From: Acidobacteriota bacterium
GTDB taxonomy: Bacteria; Acidobacteriota; Terriglobia; Terriglobales; Acidobacteriaceae
Assembly: GCA_031296115.1 (NCBI GenBank)
Contig: JARLGI010000072.1
Span: forward strand, 1 to 34,285
Direction of reading: 5' to 3'
Length of the DNA: 34,285 nt
The first letter of the stretch is position 1, and each line of letters begins with the position of its first letter. The notes under the pieces are model-generated. The model ran no database searches and was not told where the DNA came from. It worked only from the letters and a program-made list of their open reading frames with translations. Positions 8,504-17,092 of the stretch are shown here, piece by piece. The translations under genes were made by a program, and so were the position numbers.

Positions 8504-8529
8504 AAAAGGGACGGAGGATTCCGCCCCTT
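8504..8529 (-). terminator. Probable terminator after metK
   Basis: On the minus strand, AAGGGGCGGA pairs with TCCGTCCCTT (one G-T pair, four-base loop), and the stem runs into a short T-run (TTTT). It begins 11 bases after the metK stop. Confidence 0.6.
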
Positions 8530-8540
8530 GCTCGCAAAAA

Positions 8541-9731
8541 CTACTTGTGCGCGTGCACGGCCTTCTGGGACTTCGCTTCTGTCACGCCGGCCTGCTCGCG
8601 CAGGGCAGCGGCCTTGTCGGTTTTTTCCCAGGTGAAGTCCGCATCGTTGCGGCCAAAGTGTCCGTAGGCCGCAGTCTTGCGATAGATCGGCCGCCGCAGG
8701 TTCAGCGACTCGATGATGCCCTTAGGCGTCAGCTTGAAGTTGGCGCGCACCAGCTCGGAGATCTTGGCTTCGTCCACCTTGGCGGTGCCGAAAGTGTCCA
8801 CTAGCACGCTGACCGGATCGGCCACGCCGATGGCGTAGGCGAGCTGCACTTCGCAGCGATCGGCCAGGCCGGCGGCCACAATGTTCTTGGCAATGTAACG
8901 CGCCATGTAGCAGGCCGAGCGGTCCACCTTCGTCGGGTCTTTGCCGCTGAAGGCGCCGCCGCCGTGACGTCCCATGCCGCCGTAGGTGTCCACGATAATC
9001 TTGCGGCCGGTCAATCCGGTGTCGCCCATCGGTCCGCCGATGACGAACCGGCCGGTCGGATTGATGTGGTACTTGGTGTTCTCGTCCAGCATCTCTTCCG
9101 GCAGACCGGCCTGGATGACGTGCTTCAGGATGTCGGCGCGCAACTCTTCGGTGGAGATGGTCTCCGAGTGTTGGCTGGAGATGACCACCGCGTCAATACG
9201 GACCGGCTTGTGGTTCTCGTCGTATTCCACGGTGACCTGGGATTTGCCGTCGGGCCGGAGGTAGGGAAGTGTGCCGTTCTTGCGGACTTCCGTCAGGCGC
9301 TGGCAGAGCTTGTGCGCCAATGCGATTGGCGTCGGCATGTAGTCGGCGTTCTCGTTGGAGGCGTAGCCGAACATCATGCCCTGGTCGCCGGCCCCGCCGG
9401 TGTCCACGCCCATGGCGATGTCGCCCGACTGCTTGTTGATGCTGGAGATGACCGCGCAGGTGTTGGAGTCGAAGCCGTAGAGGGCATTGTCGTAGCCGAT
9501 GGAGGCGACGACGCCGCGCACCAGCGACTGGAAATCCACATAAGCTTTGGTGGTGATTTCGCCGGCGATGACAACCAGGCCGGTGGCCGTCAGGGTCTCG
9601 CAGGCAACACGGCTGTAAGGATCTTCCTTGATGCAGGCATCGAGGATCGCATCGGAGATCTGATCGGCGATCTTGTCGGGATGACCTTCGGTCACCGACT
9701 CGGAGGTAAACAAATAGCGCTTCTTAGACAA
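8541..9731 (-). CDS. metK: S-adenosylmethionine synthetase
   Basis: Makes S-adenosylmethionine from ATP and methionine. Motifs seen: [16 protein letters not shown] at the N-terminus (ATP/Mg site), [26 protein letters not shown], and the phosphate loop [17 protein letters not shown] choose a TTG start at 9731 (396 residues, [11 protein letters not shown]...), because AGAAGGAG sits seven bases before it and MetK proteins normally begin a few residues before YLFTSES. In-frame ATGs at 9767 and 9752 would place that ribosome site inside the gene. Directly upstream is a compact structured leader. The C-terminus is slightly extended ([10 protein letters not shown]). Confidence 0.95.
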   Translation of the reverse strand: MSKKRYLFTSESVTEGHPDKIADQISDAILDACIKEDPYSRVACETLTATGLVVIAGEITTKAYVDFQSLVRGVVASIGYDNALYGFDSNTCAVISSINKQSGDIAMGVDTGGAGDQGMMFGYASNENADYMPTPIALAHKLCQRLTEVRKNGTLPYLRPDGKSQVTVEYDENHKPVRIDAVVISSQHSETISTEELRADILKHVIQAGLPEEMLDENTKYHINPTGRFVIGGPMGDTGLTGRKIIVDTYGGMGRHGGGAFSGKDPTKVDRSACYMARYIAKNIVAAGLADRCEVQLAYAIGVADPVSVLVDTFGTAKVDEAKISELVRANFKLTPKGIIESLNLRRPIYRKTAAYGHFGRNDADFTWEKTDKAAALREQAGVTEAKSQKAVHAHK

Positions 9732-9773
9732 AACAAACTCCTTCTGTTGCATGATGTCGCGGCTCATAACATT

Positions 9774-9835
9774 CGGTTGGGTGAACGGATGGTTCCGTCA
9801 CTGGGAGCCAGTCAATCAAGGATAAAGACCAACCG
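9774..9835 (-). ncRNA. Candidate structured leader (three-way junction) before metK
   Basis: On the minus strand, an outer stem CGGTTGG (9835-9829) pairs perfectly with CCAACCG (9780-9774). It encloses two perfect hairpins: ACTGG-CTC-CCAGT (9812-9800) and ACGGA-ACCA-TCCGT (9798-9785). Between the outer stem and hairpin 1 is a 16-base unpaired strand containing TTATC. A -10-like TAAAAT ends about 14 bases before the outer stem, so transcription could begin almost at it. It does not match SAM-I, SAM-II, SAH or SMK-box layouts as I know them, though TTATC, ACTGGC and GGAACC recall SAM-I core words. A riboswitch is possible, not shown. Confidence 0.45.
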
Positions 9836-9848
9836 CGGAACTCCCAAT

Positions 9849-9854
9849 ATTTTA
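9849..9854 (-). promoter_or_regulatory. Candidate -10 element for metK
   Basis: TAAAAT on the minus strand (five of six matches to TATAAT), about 118 bases before the TTG start and just ahead of the structured leader. No good -35 is visible at 16-18 bases; a CGGCC..GGCCG hairpin occupies that spacer. Confidence 0.35.
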
Positions 9855-10033
9855 CGGCCAAAGGGCCGTTTTCGGCCAGCAGAAGGCGGGAATTTGCATT
9901 GGAGCAAAGTGGCAAGTTTTCGGTTTTCAGTTTCGAGCACGGGTCCATTCGTACATGTATTGTCTGGGCGCGGTTGCGGCGTGCTCTGAATGAATCGCGT
10001 GCTACGGCAAAGGCTTTTGAACCCACGCCGCCG

Positions 10034-10207
10034 CAGTCCCGCTCTGTGGGACAACCGGGTTTACTTGGAGGTGAGAGACCCGGCTTGCTTGCGCGGCAAT
10101 GAACGTAGTGCCAGTCAAACCAGTCCCGCTCTGTGGGACAACTGGGTTTACTTGGAGGTGGGAGACCCGGCTTGCCTGCGCGGCAATGAACGAAGTGCTA
10201 GTCAGAC
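10034..10207. repeat. Tandem duplication of an 87-bp unit
   Basis: Two consecutive copies, 10034-10120 and 10121-10207, each starting CAGTCCCGCTCTGTGGGAC and containing the long-loop hairpin GGGT..AGACCC and GCGCGGCAATGAACG. They differ at only a few positions, so the duplication looks recent. A third start, CAGTCCCGC at 10208, leads into another repeat element. Confidence 0.85.
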
Positions 10208-10322
10208 CAGTCCCGCAACGCGGGACGGAACAGCTTAGCCCAGCACGCAGCGCCTTCTTTTGGCGCGGAGTGCTGGGTAGTCCGTTTATCCAGAACCGAG
10301 CCGGCTTCAGCCGGCGGCACAA
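10208..10322. repeat. Dispersed palindromic element (AGCCCAGCAC family), copy 2
   Basis: CAGTCCCGCAACGCGGGAC, GGAACAGCTTAGCCCAGCAC, a hairpin, GAGTGCTGGGT, CCGGCTTCAGCCGG and CGGCACAA. Same order as 4354-4458. Confidence 0.75.
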
Positions 10323-10351
10323 CGAAAAGAAAAATAATACGTGCAGGCGCT

Positions 10352-11185
10352 TCAGTTCAGCGCTTCATGCACCGCGATCAACTGATCGAGCACATCCGGC
10401 AGCAACTTCAAGTCCAGCGCGTTGGCAGCGTCGGATTTAGCTTGTGCAGGGTTGTCATGCACTTCGACGAAGATGCCGTCCACGCCGGCACCTACGGCGG
10501 CACGCGCCAGCAGGGGAATAAATTCCGGCTGGCCTCCGCTTTGCATCGGAGTGCCGGTGCCGTTGGCCGCGCCCGCCGAAGGAAGCTGCACCGAATGGGT
10601 CGCGTCGAACACCACCGGCGCGAACTTGCGCATGATGGCCAGCGAGCGCATGTCCACCACCAGGTTGTTGTAGCCGAAGGACGCGCCGCGCTCGGTTAGG
10701 AAGACGCGCCTGCCCCCGGCCTCGTGCACCTTCTCCACCGCATGCCGCATGTCCCAGGGCGAGACGAACTGCCCCTTCTTGATATTCACCGCGCGGCCGC
10801 TCTTGCCCGCCGCAACCAGCAAGTCGGTTTGGCGACAGAGGAAAGCGGGAATCTGCAGAACATCCACCGCTTCGGCCACACGCGCCACGTCAGCGGCTTC
10901 GTGCACATCGGTCAGGACCGGGACCTTCTCCGTCTCGCCTACTTTCCGCAGGATGCGCAGGCCTTCGTCGAGGCCCGGTCCGCGAAAGCTGCGAATCGAA
11001 GTCCGGTTCGCCTTGTCGTAGGAGGTTTTGAAGATGTACGGGACCTTCTTCTCGCGCGCGATGGCGGCGATGGCCTCCGCCATCTGCAGCGCATGCGCTT
11101 CGCTCTCAATCACGCACGGTCCGGCGATGAGGAACAGCTGTCCTCCGCCGATGGTGACGTCGCCGATTTGGAAGGAATGAGTCAA
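10352..11185 (-). CDS. kdsA: 3-deoxy-8-phosphooctulonate (KDO-8-phosphate) synthase, class II
   Basis: Condenses phosphoenolpyruvate with arabinose-5-phosphate to KDO-8-phosphate for the lipopolysaccharide core. Motifs seen: AGPCVIES, KTSYDKANRTS, FRGPG, TDVHE, QIPAFLCRQTDLL, NIKKGQFVSP, LTERG-SFGYNNLVVD and FDATHSVQLP. The Cys in AGPC (about residue 24) is the metal ligand of class II enzymes. I start at TTG 11185 (277 residues, THSFQIGDVTIGG), the usual family length; the frame is open to an ATG at 11269 but that adds 28 atypical residues. TTG overlaps the stop of a 39-residue ORF (TTGA), and no ribosome site precedes TTG, so coupling is likely. It lies downstream of pyrG on the same strand. 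Confidence 0.95.
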   Translation of the reverse strand: MTHSFQIGDVTIGGGQLFLIAGPCVIESEAHALQMAEAIAAIAREKKVPYIFKTSYDKANRTSIRSFRGPGLDEGLRILRKVGETEKVPVLTDVHEAADVARVAEAVDVLQIPAFLCRQTDLLVAAGKSGRAVNIKKGQFVSPWDMRHAVEKVHEAGGRRVFLTERGASFGYNNLVVDMRSLAIMRKFAPVVFDATHSVQLPSAGAANGTGTPMQSGGQPEFIPLLARAAVGAGVDGIFVEVHDNPAQAKSDAANALDLKLLPDVLDQLIAVHEALN

Positions 11186-11301
11186 ATCATTTGCCGGCGC
11201 ATCGACGGGCCGATCCGGACGTGCTTCCCGGTGTTGCAGGTTTTCCGGCCCGCAAATCCACAAAAACACGTGGCAACGAGCAGAAGAAGCGACCTGCGCA
11301 T
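11182..11301 (-). CDS. Small ORF with signal-like N-terminus, coupled to kdsA
   Basis: A 39-codon frame starting at ATG 11301 with a strong GGAGG four bases upstream. Its first 18 residues (MRRSLLLLVATCFCGFAG) read like a signal peptide. It ends TGA at 11184-11182, overlapping the TTG of kdsA. This frame is different from that of kdsA. It could be a small exported peptide, or a translated leader whose ribosomes restart at kdsA. No relatives can be named. Confidence 0.45.
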   Translation of the reverse strand: MRRSLLLLVATCFCGFAGRKTCNTGKHVRIGPSMRRQMI

Positions 11302-11522
11302 AGCACCTCCGAAGCCCACCTCATTGTGCCAGAAAACCCGGAGGCGCGCAGGGCAAGGCATGCCTCCCGACCCAGGAATAGGGCCGTTTGTGAAAAGCCG
11401 GTCATTACCACCCGGTCATTACCATATGGTTTCCACCCCAAGTTTGCTGGTTCGCCGAATGTCTGGTGTGTAGTAGGTTCAGCACCAGAGTGGGTGATCG
11501 CCCAGCTGTGGAGGAGCCGACT

Positions 11523-11897
11523 ATGTTTGCGCGGATGCTCACGTTGCATGTCCGTCTGGAAAAGAAGCCGGAGTTGGCCGCCAAGATCCTCAAGAACGTT
11601 ATACCGATCGTGAAACACCAGGCCGGTCCCGTGGACGTCCTTGTTCTCCAGGGTGAGGTTGAGTTGGACAGGATCGTGGTGATGTCGCTGTGGAAAACCT
11701 AAGGAGGATGCCGAGCATTATCACGTGACCGGCTATGCGAAGTGAAGGAGCTGCTGGAGCCTTACTTGACCTTTCCTCCCGCGGTACACACCTACAGGGT
11801 GGACGACAGCGCGCCATGGGGTTTGTTGACGCATCAATTCGACGCAAAGCCGGTTGAACAAGGAAAGCCACAACTCAGAATCGTCCATGCGCGCTGA
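11523..11897 (+). pseudogene. Frameshifted small protein, antibiotic-biosynthesis-monooxygenase-like
   Basis: It begins MFARMLTLHVRLEKKPELA, the style of ferredoxin-like ABM/stress-responsive dimeric barrel proteins. The frame breaks after VVMSLWKT: an extra base near 11700 brings a stop. In the next frame the protein continues KEDAEHYHVTGYAK. A missing base near 11743 shifts again to KELLEPYLTFPPAVHTYRVDD, running to the stop at 11897. All three pieces join into one sensible sequence of about 124 residues, so two single-base indels broke one gene. Either real decay or assembly error. It lies between pyrG and kdsA on the opposite strand. Confidence 0.75.
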
Positions 11898-11906
11898 GCG
11901 GCGGGT

Positions 11907-13634
<1,728 letters not shown>

Positions 13635-13701
13635 TTACGGGGTACCCCTCCCGCCTGCGTACGAGCGCGGTGAGGGTGGAGCGTTTGTGGGTGCACAATC
13701 A

Positions 13702-13730
13702 ATTATGGACGGAATCGAGGTCGCAGGCAA
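13702..13730 (-). promoter_or_regulatory. Candidate pyrG promoter
   Basis: On the minus strand, -35 TTGCCT (13730-13725), a 17-base spacer, and -10 CATAAT (13707-13702; five of six). Transcription would start near 13695, giving a leader of about 118 bases. Confidence 0.5.
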
Positions 13731-13740
13731 GACATTAAGG

Positions 13741-13749
13741 TGTGGATAA
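13741..13749. promoter_or_regulatory. Perfect DnaA-box 9-mer
   Basis: TGTGGATAA, the exact complement of TTATCCACA, 11 bases upstream of the candidate pyrG -35. A single box, so not an origin by itself; it may be chance or allow DnaA control of pyrG. Confidence 0.35.
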
Positions 13750-13817
13750 CTGGCGCACAAAAGCGTGGCCCAGGCCGCCTGGCCTGCTCCTGTGGTTGCA
13801 TAGACTTCGAGGCTGTT

Positions 13818-14471
13818 TCAGACCATGGACTTACGCCGCAGGACAGCAATCACTCCAGTGCCCAGCAGTAGTAGCGTTCCGGGTTCAGGAGTCTGAACGG
13901 GTCCTCCGGGATCACAGCAATTGGGCGGGACGCCACCGTGGATATAAATGAACTCCTGGATGGAATGTGGATCAGGATTGTACCGGTCAACCGGCGTAAG
14001 GATGTCCACCCTGCTGAAGTCGACCCCAGGGAACCCCTTCCCGCTTCGACTTCCGCGGCGTTGAGCCAAGCTGCCGCACCGTTGTCCAGCGGAGAGCTGG
14101 CATCAAAGATATGCCATACCGCGTAATTCATGTCCTTCCACTGGTTGATTGGATTGCTCCTGGTCTCCAGCAGCAACCAGCCGGCCTCCTCGTAAAGAGT
14201 GAGCGCGCCCGGATCCTGGTTGAAGCGGGTCAGGCTGAGATCTTTGTACCGAGGTTGGTGGTATTCGCAAGCCAGTGGGTATCCGGAGCCCCGCCATGCT
14301 CGTAATCGTCGCACATTACTGGAGTGAAGCCAGTACCCACACCCTGCAGAAACGCATAACACGGATATCCATTCTGCCAAACCCCTCCCGGACCGTAGTT
14401 CAAGAGCGTAGCGTTCACAGGGTTTGCAAAGGCCGTGGCCACCGCAGCGAAAGCTTGACTCCTTGAGGCAT
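13818..14471 (-). pseudogene. Broken PEP-CTERM secreted protein gene
   Basis: The C-terminal end reads TPEPGTLLLLGTGVIAVLRRKS, a textbook PEP-CTERM sorting signal (PEP motif, hydrophobic stretch, basic tail) recognised by exosortase. The reading frame is broken at least three times. Near 14440 a base is missing in the signal peptide (MPQGVKLSL then AVATAFANPVNA). Near 14230 the frame ends after LGTKIS and resumes as DLSLTRFNQDPGALTLYEEAGWLL. Near 14030-14060 it shifts again to FPGVDFSRVDILTP. Stitched together these give one exported protein of about 215 residues, with LNYGPGGVWQNGYPCYAF near its mature N-terminus. No exosortase gene is in the window. Confidence 0.72.
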
Positions 14472-14594
14472 CTCAGAACCACTTAGGTGGAGTTCACTGC
14501 CGCCCGGGACAAGGACAGGACTTGCGCGCGAATCGTGACACCCGTTCGCCGGTGTCAACCGGTGCGAGACGTTCCGGCGACGCGACGGGAAGGC

Positions 14595-15056
14595 CTAATT
14601 CTCCAAGCTGGAGAGTTTCTTCTCTTCCGCCGCCATGTGCAGGCGCATCATGCGCGTCAGATAACTGCCTTCCTGTTTGATCGTCTCGACGTCGCTCTCC
14701 AGATCGCGCGACTCATTGAGGTGCGCGAGATGGTCGCGGAGACTTTCCAGCCGCACCCGCATTTCGTCATGCTGGCGGTTCATCTCGCGCGCGAACGACG
14801 CCAGTTCCGGGCTCATGCGGGCGATGGTTTCCAGCACCGTGGTCTCCTCGCGCGCGTAGTGCTGGGGGAGCCACTCCGCCATCCACTTGCCGCGGCTGAT
14901 CGCCTGGTTGGCAGTTGCCAGATCGGTGAAGATCTCGGCGTAGCAGGTTATCTGCTCCAGCGCTTCGTCGAGCTGGTCCAACTGCCCTACCAGTTCTTCG
15001 TGCTCGTTGTGGATGCCGCGGGTCTCTTCGTGGAACCTGGGATCAGGGCTGGCCAT
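14595..15056 (-). CDS. Hemerythrin-like HHE-domain protein
   Basis: A 153-residue all-helical protein. Its His/Glu spacing fits a hemerythrin-type di-iron site: H19 (HNEHEEL), H66/E70 (HYAREE), H96 (QHDEMR) and H140/E144 (HMAAEE). The family binds oxygen or NO, or handles iron, in the cytoplasm. ATG 15056 is preferred to the upstream in-frame ATGs because an AGG lies close upstream and the extra residues look random. Transcribed alone; the genes around it do not tell its ligand. Confidence 0.85.
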   Translation of the reverse strand: MASPDPRFHEETRGIHNEHEELVGQLDQLDEALEQITCYAEIFTDLATANQAISRGKWMAEWLPQHYAREETTVLETIARMSPELASFAREMNRQHDEMRVRLESLRDHLAHLNESRDLESDVETIKQEGSYLTRMMRLHMAAEEKKLSSLEN

Positions 15057-15205
15057 TTCGCACCTCGCCAGGGAGATACTCATCCCGCGATGCACCCTGC
15101 GGAAGTGACGGCAATCACATCTGGGCGTGACCAGTGCGGGCGCGACCTAAGCCGAAGACGTAGCGTACGGCGGCGCACCGCAAAAAAAGAATAGCGAATA
15201 GCGTC

Positions 15206-15406
15206 CTACTTCTTGCCCTCCACCGCGTCCAGGCACTGGCCATATAAATCGAGGAGGTGGCGGGCGTAATCCTCCGCCTTGGAATCCGTGCCCTGGAACC
15301 CCGCCCCCGGTGCGCTGCTCCGCCCGTACCCGGTGGTGACGGCGATGAACTTCATCAGGTCGAGCGCGATGTCTTGATCGCGGCGCTGTCCGGCGCTGCT
15401 GCTCAT
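15206..15406 (-). CDS. Small protein of unknown function
   Basis: A 66-residue product with start ATG 15406, chosen for the GGAGG five bases ahead. Sequence MSSSAGQRRDQDIALDLMKFIA then TTGYGRS, and an acidic helical C-terminus ending DAVEGKK. The DIALDLMKFIA..TGYG pattern looks like a genuine short helical protein, but no family is recognised. It lies just downstream of the S24-like remnant on the same strand. Confidence 0.6.
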   Translation of the reverse strand: MSSSAGQRRDQDIALDLMKFIAVTTGYGRSSAPGAGFQGTDSKAEDYARHLLDLYGQCLDAVEGKK

Positions 15407-15475
15407 TGGTTCCTCCATGATGGCTGACCTCCATTCAATCGCGCGAAGCGGCGACGGCAATGAATATAACAGCCT

Positions 15476-15790
15476 TCAAACCTCGAGCGCGATGTGGCAC
15501 GCCCGCCCGATGAGGTAGTCGGAGTAGCCGCGCGCGCCGTCGATGCGCGCCGGCTCCGCGAGGAAGTCCGGATTGCGGGGCTGCACGAGCAGATGTTCGC
15601 CAGCCAGCGAAACGTAGCCGACCAGGCAGCGCCTGCAGGCGCACGGCATACAGGTCCGGCTCGCGGCGCCGGTAGGGGCGCAGGGAATTGTAACGGCGAT
15701 CGACCAGCACGGTGGCGCCCTTCACCCCCGGCAGGAACAGGGCGCGGATTGCCCGCGCATCCAGCCGCACCAGTGTATGCGAGTTGAAGC
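15476..15790 (-). pseudogene. Truncated, frameshifted S24/LexA-like peptidase regulator remnant
   Basis: Two minus-strand frames together give the C-terminal catalytic half of an S24 peptidase-type regulator. The first part is LVRLDARAIRALFLPGVKG then TVLVDRRYNSLRPYRR and EPDLYAVRL. After a one-base shift near 15630-15645 it continues CLVGYVSLAGEHLLVQPRN, then SDYLIGRACHIALEV and stop. The Asp-Arg-Arg-x-NSL strand and the K/R-C-V-x-Y-V strand are the S24 core; the usual Lys before the second strand is lost at the break. No N-terminal DNA-binding part is found upstream, because a plus-strand gene begins there. Confidence 0.6.
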
Positions 15791-16002
15791 ATTGCGAATG
15801 TTGCGGCGCGCTGACGGTGCGCCACAGTTTTACGCGGGGAGACTATTGCGCGGCGTGCGAGCAGCTGCTGCTGGACACCTCCCTTCCCATCGAAGCGCTG
15901 CGGGCCCTGCTGCACCGGCGCAAGTCCCGCGCCCACCAGCCGCGCCCGTCGCCATTGCCGGCCGATACGCAGCCGCAACTGACGCCGGGGAGGCCATCAT
16001 GA
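15784..16002 (+). CDS. Small zinc-ribbon-like protein
   Basis: About 72 residues, KHCECCGALTVRHSFTRG then YCAACEQLLLDTSLPIEALRA, with two Cys pairs (C-x-C-C and C-x-x-C) that could bind one zinc. The 5' end is unsure: TTG 15784 lacks a ribosome site, and the open frame upstream lies antisense to the S24 remnant. Its stop overlaps the ATG of the next gene (ATGA at 15999-16002), so both are translated together. It may be a partner of the sigma-like protein. Confidence 0.55.
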   Translation: MKHCECCGALTVRHSFTRGDYCAACEQLLLDTSLPIEALRALLHRRKSRAHQPRPSPLPADTQPQLTPGRPS

Positions 16003-16592
16003 AGGCCTCTCGCAAATACGGCAGCCCGGCACAGTTATCGCTCTTCGACACCCCCGGCGATTGCCCGCGCCCCCCCGAGGTCGAGCCGCGGCCGGAAATG
16101 GTCTGCTTCCGCGGTCAGACGCTCTCGCTGGTGCGCCATTTTTTCGAACTGTCGTGCCAGGTGGGCCGGCTGCCTTCGCTGCCGGGTCGCGAGTTCTTTC
16201 GCGCCCGGGTTTCGCATCACGCCATCCCCAGTTTCGAGGAGCAGGTGGTCTTCGTCCGCAATATGCAGCTCGGTCTCGAGCGGCTGAGCGAAGAGCACGC
16301 CGAAATGATCACCCTGGTGGGCCTTTACGACCTTTCCCGCGAAGAGGTGGCCGAGATGCTGCATTGCAGCCGGTCCTGGGTCTATGACCACTTCGCCTGC
16401 GCGTTGGACGCGTTGAGCGAAATCTTCCCGCAGGCCCGTCTGCTGGACGAAAAACATCCCGATCGGCGGCAGCGGGAAGTGAGCCGCCAGAACCTGCCGC
16501 CGGAAGTCGTAGCCGGCGGAATGAAGCCGCGTCCCGCGGTTGAATCTGCGGTCGCCAGGGAGGGGGATCTGGCGCCAGTTGACGCGGCGTGA
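15999..16592 (+). CDS. Sigma-70 region 4-like DNA-binding protein
   Basis: A 197-residue protein. Residues about 94-140 (ERLSEEHAEMITLVGLYDLS then REEVAEMLHCSRSWVYDHF) match the helix-turn-helix of sigma region 4: an acidic lead helix, ALxLVxLxxLSxEEVAExLxxSxSxVxxxxxxAL. No region 2 is present, so it is not a complete sigma factor; it may be a sigma-derived regulator. A good site (GGGGAGG) precedes the ATG, which overlaps the upstream stop. It lies beside an S24-like remnant, and such pairs suggest an old stress-response or mobile regulatory unit. Confidence 0.65.
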   Translation: MKASRKYGSPAQLSLFDTPGDCPRPPEVEPRPEMVCFRGQTLSLVRHFFELSCQVGRLPSLPGREFFRARVSHHAIPSFEEQVVFVRNMQLGLERLSEEHAEMITLVGLYDLSREEVAEMLHCSRSWVYDHFACALDALSEIFPQARLLDEKHPDRRQREVSRQNLPPEVVAGGMKPRPAVESAVAREGDLAPVDAA

Positions 16593-16622
16593 CCTCAACG
16601 CGGCAAGGAAGCGAGGAAGGGC

Positions 16623-16793
16623 TTGAATGTTCCGCTGTGTCATCACGTCAAGAAAAATGGCGAATTGTGCCGCTCGCCCGCGCTGCGCGGCTGCCAGTAT
16701 TGCTATTTCCACATCGGTAAACAAAACAGCGATATTCGCACTTTACAAATGTTAATCAAGTCAGCAATTTTGATGAACAAAATGCGGGACTAG
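16623..16793 (+). CDS. Short Cys/His-motif protein (CYFH type)
   Basis: A 56-codon frame beginning TTG, with GAGG six bases upstream, 30 bases after the sigma-like gene and in the same frame. It reads VPLCHHVKKNGELCRSPALR then GCQYCYFHIGKQNSDI. The spaced C..C..C-x-x-H (Cys 6, Cys 16, Cys 27, His 30) with GxxC-SPALRG-xYCYFH is a recognisable short zinc-finger-like motif that I know from small hypothetical proteins of acidobacteria. Those are often longer, so this may be a truncated copy. Confidence 0.55.
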   Translation: MNVPLCHHVKKNGELCRSPALRGCQYCYFHIGKQNSDIRTLQMLIKSAILMNKMRD

Positions 16794-17092
16794 GCCCTTA
16801 TGAATGACGACATTGACGTATAAGTTATTTTGCCCGAATATTTTGCCGGGAATTCCGTGGCTCACATCAATGTTTATACGACTTTACGACCCAACAGGGC
16901 AGGGGGGAGGGGAGGTATCAGTTGATAACTGGTTTCGTGTGCGTTGTAAGCCTGGGCGAGGGCCTCGGCAATCCACCCGCCGAGCCGCTTCCGTACCTCG
17001 GGTGCAAACGACAAAAATCGTCGGCTTGTGCCGGGAAAGCGCTCCGGTGTAACTTTTCCGGCGCGCGGCAATCTGATGGCTTGAGGTGATGC
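16794..17092. other. Intergenic region before the molybdopterin oxidoreductase
   Basis: A short AT-rich part near 16800-16880 contains TTGACG (16813) without a clear -10. A minus-strand frame ending at 16874 gives a 46-residue peptide with a plausible helix (EVRKRLGGWIAEALAQAY) but no ribosome site. Nothing else is seen. Confidence 0.4.

Larger units (their letters stand above)
9855..10351. other. Intergenic region between metK and kdsA with repeats
   Basis: About 500 bases between the metK promoter area and the kdsA stop. It contains an 87-bp tandem duplication (10034-10207) and a dispersed palindromic element (10208-10322). The stretch 9855-10033 holds no gene I can support. Confidence 0.6.

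Noticed and set aside
9960..10050. Minus-strand stretch with GGGTTCAAAAGCC resembling a tRNA T-arm
   Set aside because: The T-stem does not pair and no acceptor, D or anticodon arms can be formed.
16874..17014. Minus-strand 46-codon frame with helix EVRKRLGGWIAEALAQAY
   Set aside because: Plausible peptide, but start TTG lacks a ribosome site and it sits in a likely promoter region; left as unproven.
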